Source: Methylobacter sp.
GTDB lineage: Bacteria > Pseudomonadota > Gammaproteobacteria > Methylococcales > Methylomonadaceae
NCBI GenBank assembly: GCA_030655535.1
Contig: JAURVK010000034.1
Location: 1-38,270, forward strand
Direction of reading: 5' to 3'
Length of the DNA stretch: 38,270 nucleotides
Shown: piece after piece, positions 32,927-38,270 of the stretch
How positions within the stretch are numbered: position 1 is the first letter of the stretch
How the letters are laid out: every line of letters starts with the position of its first letter
Translations under genes and position numbers: made by a program
Notes under the pieces: model-generated
Told to the model about the DNA's origin: nothing
Databases searched by the model: none
What the model saw: only the letters and a program-made list of their open reading frames with translations

Positions 32927-32928
32927 AA

Positions 32929-33666
32929 TTAAAAACCGTTAAGCGCTACGATTTTTTTTGCTTCAGTTGAAAGCGGAAATTTTTCCAGTAACAAGTTTTT
33001 ATATTGCTTGGCCAGCTCTTTATTGCCCAGCGCCCGTTCAGTTTGTGCGGCAAACCATAAGGTTTCCGAAGTGTGGCCGGCAACGCCAAGATAGCGCTGC
33101 AAAAAACCTTTTGCCGCCCAAAAATCGCTTTTTTCATAAGCTATTTTCTGCATTTCCGATAATGCAGGCGCATAGGCTTTATTAAATTGCAATGCTTGCC
33201 TGAAATAATTCTCGGCTTGCTGTTTTTGCCCCATGCCCAGTTGGCAGCGTCCGGCATTTGTTAATGCCAACCATTGTCTATCGTTTAGCGGATTTGAACC
33301 CGCCTCGGACAATAACGCCATGCCGTCTTCAAGCTCGCCATGTTCACAGAGAAAACGACCCAAATTATTTTTCACCGCCAAATCGTCAGGCGTCAAATCC
33401 AGGGCCGTCTCATAATGGTCTTTGGCTTTATCGGGTTGATTTAATTTTTCATACAAAAAAGCCAGGGCATTATGCGCCTGCGCATTATCCGAGTTATTTT
33501 TTAATGCCCGCTGCAAGTTTTCCTTAGCCAGCTCCAGCTTATTCATGCTGAGATAGCGCACCCCCAACTGCAAATGTATATCGCCGGCATCATCATGCTT
33601 AGCGTTACTCGCTGAACCGCAAGCAACCAAGGTCGCAGCAAGCAGGACCAGTAAAAATCGATTCAT
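32929..33666 (-). CDS. pilW: Type IV pilus biogenesis lipoprotein PilW/PilF
   Basis: From the ATG at 33666 the protein has 245 residues: a lipoprotein signal MNRFLLVLLAATLVAC with lipid Cys16, then six TPR repeats (for example LGVRYLSMNKLELAKENLQR and AHNALAFLYEKLNQPDKAKD). PilW (PilF in Pseudomonas) is the outer-membrane pilotin for the type IV pilus secretin PilQ. I prefer this start over the one at 33708 because it gives a clean signal peptide; the longer form would overlap rlmN and put charged residues in front. The gene follows rlmN by 13 bases, in the usual order. Confidence 0.9.
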   Translation of the reverse strand: MNRFLLVLLAATLVACGSASNAKHDDAGDIHLQLGVRYLSMNKLELAKENLQRALKNNSDNAQAHNALAFLYEKLNQPDKAKDHYETALDLTPDDLAVKNNLGRFLCEHGELEDGMALLSEAGSNPLNDRQWLALTNAGRCQLGMGQKQQAENYFRQALQFNKAYAPALSEMQKIAYEKSDFWAAKGFLQRYLGVAGHTSETLWFAAQTERALGNKELAKQYKNLLLEKFPLSTEAKKIVALNGF

Positions 33667-33679
33667 CTTTTTTGCTGCA

Positions 33680-34792
33680 TCACGCTGCACGTTCAGAATC
33701 TGCCGCATGGAGTTTTAAGTGTCTGCGACTTTTATCCTGAACTTGCCCTACCAACTGACCGCAGGCCGCATCAATATCTTCGCCGCGCGTCTTTCTGACT
33801 GTGGTGATTATGCCGGCGTCAGTTAACAGCGTTTTAAATCGGTCGATCGTTTCACTGTTTGAACAGCGGTAAGACGACGAGGGAAACGGGTTAAACGGTA
33901 TCAAATTGACTTTTGACGGCACCGTTTTTAACAGCTTGATCAATCCCCGCGCATCCTGCAGCGAGTCATTAATGCCATCCAGCATCACGTATTCAAAAGT
34001 AACGGTGCGGCGCGGCGCTATCTTGGCGTTATCCCGGCACGCCTCCATTAACTCCTTCAATGGATATTTTTTATTGACAGGAACCAGTTCATCCCTTAAT
34101 TCATCGGTCACTGCATGTAACGACACCGCAAGACTGACATCGCAGACCTGGGTTAATCGGTACATGGCCGGGACTACGCCCGAGGTGCTGACGGTCACCC
34201 GGCGCTTGGACAATCCGAAAGTGAAATCATCCATCATCAGGTTCATGGCCGCGACGGCATTGTCAAAATTAAGCAGCGGTTCGCCCATGCCCATCATCAC
34301 GACATTGGTAATGCGCTTTTCTGCGCCCAAACGTTTTTGCGCAACCACTAACTGGCCGATAATTTCTGCGGTGGTCAGATTACGATTAAAGCCCTGCTGG
34401 GCGGTGGAGCAAAAAGTGCAAGCCAATGCACAACCGATTTGCGAGGATACGCATAAAGTGCCTCGCCCTTCTTCAGGAATAAAAACCGTTTCTATCCGGT
34501 TGCCGCAACCGGTTTGAATCACCCATTTACGGGTACCGTCTGTGGCAATTTTTTCAAGCACAATTTCCGGCGTTGCAATAATGCAATTCTCGGTTAAATA
34601 CGCACGCAACGACTTGCTCAAATTGGTCATCAGGTCGAAGTCTTCGACCTCTTCCTGATAAATCCATTTGAGCAATTGGGTCGCCCGGAACGGTTTTTCG
34701 CCTAAGCCGACAAAAAAGGCTGCAAGGCCTTTTCTGTCGAAATCGAGCAAATTGATGGTTTTGGTGTTAACGGGTTCTAGCACAGATTTCAT
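33680..34792 (-). CDS. rlmN: Dual-specificity 23S rRNA / tRNA adenine-C2 methyltransferase RlmN
   Basis: From the ATG at 34792 the protein has 370 residues, close to E. coli RlmN (384). The radical SAM motif is CALACTFC (Cys121, 125, 128) and the methyl-carrying Cys is in DIDAACGQL near the C-terminus. The N-terminus has [14 protein letters not shown] and [14 protein letters not shown], the RNA-binding helical domain. It methylates A2503 of 23S rRNA and A37 of some tRNAs. The chosen start lies 26 bases inside the end of ndk; an upstream in-frame start at 34879 would lengthen the overlap and adds unlike residues. No strong ribosome site precedes it, so coupling with ndk is probable. Confidence 0.95.
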   Translation of the reverse strand: MKSVLEPVNTKTINLLDFDRKGLAAFFVGLGEKPFRATQLLKWIYQEEVEDFDLMTNLSKSLRAYLTENCIIATPEIVLEKIATDGTRKWVIQTGCGNRIETVFIPEEGRGTLCVSSQIGCALACTFCSTAQQGFNRNLTTAEIIGQLVVAQKRLGAEKRITNVVMMGMGEPLLNFDNAVAAMNLMMDDFTFGLSKRRVTVSTSGVVPAMYRLTQVCDVSLAVSLHAVTDELRDELVPVNKKYPLKELMEACRDNAKIAPRRTVTFEYVMLDGINDSLQDARGLIKLLKTVPSKVNLIPFNPFPSSSYRCSNSETIDRFKTLLTDAGIITTVRKTRGEDIDAACGQLVGQVQDKSRRHLKLHAADSERAA

Positions 34793-35198
34793 TGTTTGAG
34801 AAAAAGTAAGCAATTTCCCTTTGAGCCGTTTCAACTGCATCCGATCCGTGTACAGCATTTTCGTCGATACTGTCGGCAAAATCAGCGCGTATAGTGCCTG
34901 CAGCCGCTTCTTTAGGGTTGGTAGCGCCCATGATGTCGCGATGCTTAAGAACCGCGTTTTCGCCTTCCAACACTTGCATAATCACAGGGCCTGAAATCAT
35001 AAAAGCCACTAAATCATTAAAGAAACCGCGCTCGCTGTGTTCTGCGTAAAAACCTTCGGCTTGTTCTTTGGTTAAATGCAGCATTTTTGCGGCAACGATC
35101 TTTAAATCGTTCTTTTCAAAACGACTGTAAATTTCGCCGATAACGTTTTTTGCTACCGCGTCAGGTTTAATGATTGAGAAAGTGCGTTCTATCGCCAT
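34767..35198 (-). CDS. ndk: Nucleoside diphosphate kinase
   Basis: The 143-residue protein has the phosphohistidine H117 in NAVHGSD and all usual motifs: [38 protein letters not shown] and [18 protein letters not shown]. It transfers the gamma-phosphate between nucleoside triphosphates and diphosphates. TTGGAGT before the ATG is a good ribosome site. It is the first gene of the ndk-rlmN-pilW-hisS-yfgM-bamB-der group and overlaps rlmN by 26 bases. Confidence 0.98.
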   Translation of the reverse strand: MAIERTFSIIKPDAVAKNVIGEIYSRFEKNDLKIVAAKMLHLTKEQAEGFYAEHSERGFFNDLVAFMISGPVIMQVLEGENAVLKHRDIMGATNPKEAAAGTIRADFADSIDENAVHGSDAVETAQREIAYFFSNNEICARTR

Positions 35199-35246
35199 TT
35201 TTTTAAAACTCCAAATTAAGAATAAATGTTGTTAAGTAGTCGTTCA

Positions 35247-35357
35247 AAAGTTTTTTAACATTTTTGTTCACCACGGAGAGCACGGAGAACACGAAGGTAA
35301 TTATTTTTCTTCGCGTTCTCCGTGGTAAATAGTTTTTTCAATTTGTTAAAAAACTTT
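35247..35357. repeat. 111-bp MITE-like element with nested inverted repeats
   Basis: Perfect 14-base ends, AAAGTTTTTTAACA at 35247-35260 and TGTTAAAAAACTTT at 35344-35357, enclose a second inverted array: CACCACGGAGAGCACGGAGA then ACACGAAGG (35269-35297) against CTTCGCGTTCTCCGTGGT (35309-35326). The inner arms have period 9. It lies between secF and ndk and could terminate the secDF transcript or be the promoter region of ndk. Confidence 0.8.
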
Positions 35358-35423
35358 AGGTCCCTTACTTAAGCGGCTAATTATACCTGATCAACCGCTG
35401 TATTTTGAAAATACCTGATGTGC

Positions 35424-36353
35424 TTAAGGCCTGTCATCCATTAGTTCTGCGCCTTCCTTTACCGGAATTATCAAATCCTCTGCGCTAATACCCAACAGCA
35501 AAACCATAGGACTGGCGATAAAAATAGAAGAATAGGTGCCAAAAACTACGCCGAACAACAGGGCAATAGAAAAATTATGAATCACCTGTCCGCCTAGAAA
35601 AAACAACGAAACCAGCGCCAAAAATACCGTCAGCGAAGTAATAATGGTTCGACTTAAGGTCACATTAACCGCAACATTCATAATATCTTCGGTCGATTTG
35701 TTTCTTAATTGCCTGAAATTTTCGCGGATACGGTCATAAACCACAATGGTATCGTTCAACGAATAACCGATCAGCGCAAGAATCGCCGCCAATACCGTCA
35801 GGTCGAACTCCAGTCCTAACACAGAGAACAATCCCAACGTGACAATCACATCATGAAATGTCGCTATGATGGCGCCGACAGAAAATTTCCACTCAAAACG
35901 CCAGGCCACATAAATCAGAATGCCTATCGTTGAATACAACAGCGCCAAAAAACCATCCTCAGCCAGGTCATCACCCACCTGAGGACCGACAAATTCAACA
36001 CGATGAATAATTGCCGGCTCTTTAGTCGTCTTGTTAATCGCATCAAGCACCTTGTCGCTTAAATCGGCGCTACTCACGCCTTCATGAGGCTTCAAGCGAA
36101 TCAACACATCTTTTGTGGTGCCGAAATTCTGCACCGTAGCATCGCTAAAGCCTTCAGCGCTCAATGTGCTGCGCAACTCCGTCAAATCGGCAGATTGTTG
36201 ATAGCCGACTTCAATCAGCGTCCCGCCAGTAAAATCAATCCCCATCGGCAAACCGCGTATAGCCAGCGATCCTATCGAAATAAGCATCAACACAGCGGAA
36301 AATATCAACGCTATGTTCCGGTTACCTATAAAATTTATATTGTTTTTTAACAT
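35424..36353 (-). CDS. secF: Protein translocase subunit SecF
   Basis: The 309-residue membrane protein has a first helix (about 13-33), GIDFTGGTLIEVGY at about 38-51 (the SecF signature), a periplasmic domain, then five helices with IGYSLNDTIVVYDRIREN, the conserved motif of the RND-like core. SecDF uses the proton gradient to pull preproteins out of the SecYEG channel. It follows secD by 21 bases, with GAAGATT as a weak ribosome site. Confidence 0.97.
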   Translation of the reverse strand: MLKNNINFIGNRNIALIFSAVLMLISIGSLAIRGLPMGIDFTGGTLIEVGYQQSADLTELRSTLSAEGFSDATVQNFGTTKDVLIRLKPHEGVSSADLSDKVLDAINKTTKEPAIIHRVEFVGPQVGDDLAEDGFLALLYSTIGILIYVAWRFEWKFSVGAIIATFHDVIVTLGLFSVLGLEFDLTVLAAILALIGYSLNDTIVVYDRIRENFRQLRNKSTEDIMNVAVNVTLSRTIITSLTVFLALVSLFFLGGQVIHNFSIALLFGVVFGTYSSIFIASPMVLLLGISAEDLIIPVKEGAELMDDRP

Positions 36354-36374
36354 GATTTAATCTTCTATAAAGTG

Positions 36375-38222
36375 CTAAATAGATAACTTCTCAACCCTGC
36401 GGTTACCGTATGCCCAGTTCATAATCATCCGTGTGCCGGTAATGGCGGTAAACATCGACGACAAAATACCTATAATCAGCGTCACCGCAAAACCTTTAAC
36501 AGAACCTGCACCAAAACCGAATAACATGACCGCCACTAACAGCGTGGTGATATTGGAATCGAGAATCGTCGCAAAGGCTTTTTCAAAACCTATGTAGATA
36601 GCCGATTGCGGCGTGTTGCCATTGCGGGTTTCTTCTTTAATCCGTTCGAAAATCAATACGTTGGCATCAACCGACATACCCACGGTCAGGATGATCCCGG
36701 CAATGCCGGGCAAGGTCAGCGTCGCCTGCAGCATCGACAAAACCGCTAGAATAATGAATACGTTAAACACCAGCGCAATGTTGGCAAATACGCCGCAAAG
36801 CCGGTAGTACACCATCATAAACAGCGCGACTAAAGCAAAACCCACCACAAAAGACAACATGCCTTTATTGATATTGTCTTGACCCAAACTTGGCCCTACG
36901 GTACGTTCTTCGACAATATCAACCGGTGCCGCAAGCGCTCCGGCTCTTAGCAATAACGACAGATTGCGCGCTTCCTGAGGACTGTCTAATCCGGTGGTCT
37001 GGAATCGATTGCTAAAAACGCCCTGAATGGTCGCCACATTAATGACTTTTTCAACTTTCTGTTTATGACGGACTTTTTGACCGTTTACCGACTTGGTTTC
37101 GACCTTATATTCGATGAACACCACCGCCATCGGCTTGCCGACATTGGCCTGGGTCAGTTTACCCATTTTGCTTGCGCCGACGCCGTTCAGGGAAATATTC
37201 ACCGAAGGTCTGCCGTCCTGATCAACGCCGGAAGAAGCGTCGACGATTTGGTCGCCGGTGACAATAACCCGACGATCCAGCAGGATAGGGTTGCCGTTTC
37301 TTTCATAATACAAGCGACTGCCAACCGGAACATGACCTTCAACCGCTCTTTGCACGTCGTGTTCCACATCAACCAGGCGATATTCCAGCGTCGCCGTGGT
37401 ACCCAAAATTTCCTTGGCGCGTGTGGTGTCCTGCACTCCCGGCAACTGAACCACGATACGGTTTTCACCTTGCTGCTGAATCACCGGCTCGGCAACACCC
37501 AATTCGTTGACACGATTACGCAAAGTGGTCATGTTTTGCGCGACGGCAAACTTTTTGATGTCCCGTACTTCTTTTTCGGAAAGCTTCAACCAGATTTGAT
37601 CCTGCTCTTCGGGCTCGGTAACATCCAGAGTGCGAAAATCTTTACCCAGCAGCGTCAACACTGCCGACTTGTCATCCGCCGAGTTCAGCTTAACCTTAAT
37701 GAATCCGCTGTCTTTAGACACCGATTGATAACGGATTTTTTCATTTCTTAAGGCCAGGCGCACATCATCGTTGTAACGCTCTTCAGCCTGCTTAACGGCA
37801 GCATCCATGTCCACTTCCAGCAGAAAATGCACCCCGCCGCGCAAGTCCAGACCCAAATACATAGCCTCCGCACCCAAAGATCTTAACCATGCAGGTGTGG
37901 TAGCCGCCAGGTTTAACGCAACGTTATAATCGTCGCCCATTTGATCTCTGAGTAAATCCGCCACTTTAAGCTGATCATCGGCACTGTTGAGCCGGGCTAA
38001 AACAAGACCGTCTGTAAACTCGAAGGCCTTTGCAGTAAATCCTGCCGCCTTAATCGCAGACTCGATTCGATTAGCCTGCTCCTGCGTCAGTTTAGCCGGA
38101 CGTGTCGATGACACCTGAACGGAAGGATTATCGCCGTACAAATTCGGCAACGCATAAATGATTCCGACCGCAAAAACGATCAGAACCAAGAGATTTTTCC
38201 AAAGCGGGAAACTGTTTTGCAT
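36375..38222 (-). CDS. secD: Protein translocase subunit SecD
   Basis: The 615-residue protein matches E. coli SecD (615). A first helix (about 10-27) is followed by a large periplasmic domain containing DLRGGVHFLLEVD, RNRVNELGVAEPVIQQQG and IVVQLPGVQD, and a C-terminal block of membrane helices with GMSVDANVLIFERIKEE, which holds the proton-path Asp. It works with SecF. The gene begins just inside the right edge of the window; in gammaproteobacteria yajC and tgt usually precede it, and only 48 bases remain here, with no gene visible. Confidence 0.97.
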   Translation of the reverse strand: MQNSFPLWKNLLVLIVFAVGIIYALPNLYGDNPSVQVSSTRPAKLTQEQANRIESAIKAAGFTAKAFEFTDGLVLARLNSADDQLKVADLLRDQMGDDYNVALNLAATTPAWLRSLGAEAMYLGLDLRGGVHFLLEVDMDAAVKQAEERYNDDVRLALRNEKIRYQSVSKDSGFIKVKLNSADDKSAVLTLLGKDFRTLDVTEPEEQDQIWLKLSEKEVRDIKKFAVAQNMTTLRNRVNELGVAEPVIQQQGENRIVVQLPGVQDTTRAKEILGTTATLEYRLVDVEHDVQRAVEGHVPVGSRLYYERNGNPILLDRRVIVTGDQIVDASSGVDQDGRPSVNISLNGVGASKMGKLTQANVGKPMAVVFIEYKVETKSVNGQKVRHKQKVEKVINVATIQGVFSNRFQTTGLDSPQEARNLSLLLRAGALAAPVDIVEERTVGPSLGQDNINKGMLSFVVGFALVALFMMVYYRLCGVFANIALVFNVFIILAVLSMLQATLTLPGIAGIILTVGMSVDANVLIFERIKEETRNGNTPQSAIYIGFEKAFATILDSNITTLLVAVMLFGFGAGSVKGFAVTLIIGILSSMFTAITGTRMIMNWAYGNRRVEKLSI

Positions 38223-38270
38223 GTGCTATTCCAATAACTCAACTATGTCGTAGAGACGTTGTGGGCGCGA

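Noticed and set aside
37065-37751. 228-codon plus-strand frame opposite secD
   Set aside because: Antisense shadow of a well-conserved gene; composition is unlike a protein of its own.

Overview
The window is about 47-50% GC and reads as the chromosome of a gammaproteobacterium. The layout of the housekeeping genes (secD-secF, ndk-rlmN-pilW-hisS-yfgM-bamB-der, yoaA-tsaB, aceE-aceF-lpdA) is gammaproteobacterial. Together with the glycogen and polyphosphate genes and the dense short intergenic repeats, it would suit a methanotroph of the Methylococcales. That genus-level guess is inference; no methane-oxidation gene lies in the window.

Layout. Bases 1-5100 are the accessory part: a MarR regulator, an IS1-type remnant, the tRNA-modifying rhodanese trhO, an IS110 transposase fragment joined to a frameshifted HigA-type antitoxin remnant, and a large zeta-toxin-like ATPase with a degenerate Fic-like motif and a repeat-derived insert. 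Bases 5.2-17.5 kb hold a Met-rich multicopper oxidase, yoaA and tsaB, an alpha-glucan phosphorylase, a def-like deformylase overlapping ppk1, a PLP-dependent desulfhydrase/deaminase, and a divergent SRAP (YedK) gene whose start is only 2 bp away. Bases 17.6-27.8 kb hold a GH17-GT2 beta-glucan synthase like NdvB of Pseudomonas, the pyruvate dehydrogenase genes aceE-aceF-lpdA, uppP and tpx. Bases 27.9-38.2 kb are a minus-strand housekeeping block: secD-secF, then ndk-rlmN-pilW-hisS-yfgM-bamB-der.

How the genes work together. The right half is envelope and translation quality control: the Sec motor (SecDF), YfgM (periplasmic chaperone network), BamB (outer-membrane protein assembly), PilW (type IV pilus secretin), UppP (lipid carrier recycling), Der (50S assembly), HisS, RlmN and Ndk. 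GlgP and Ppk suggest storage of carbon and phosphate.

The most unusual signal is not one gene. At least four unrelated sequence families of short-period (7-9 nt) repeats occur as inverted pairs in the gaps between genes. In two or three places they have entered reading frames. One copy supplies most of the hydrophobic core of the BamB lipoprotein signal peptide, one sits in front of YfgM, and a different hairpin pair forms a linker in the zeta-toxin-like protein. The ndk-der operon lacks rodZ and ispG at their usual position, and a repeat occupies the gap.
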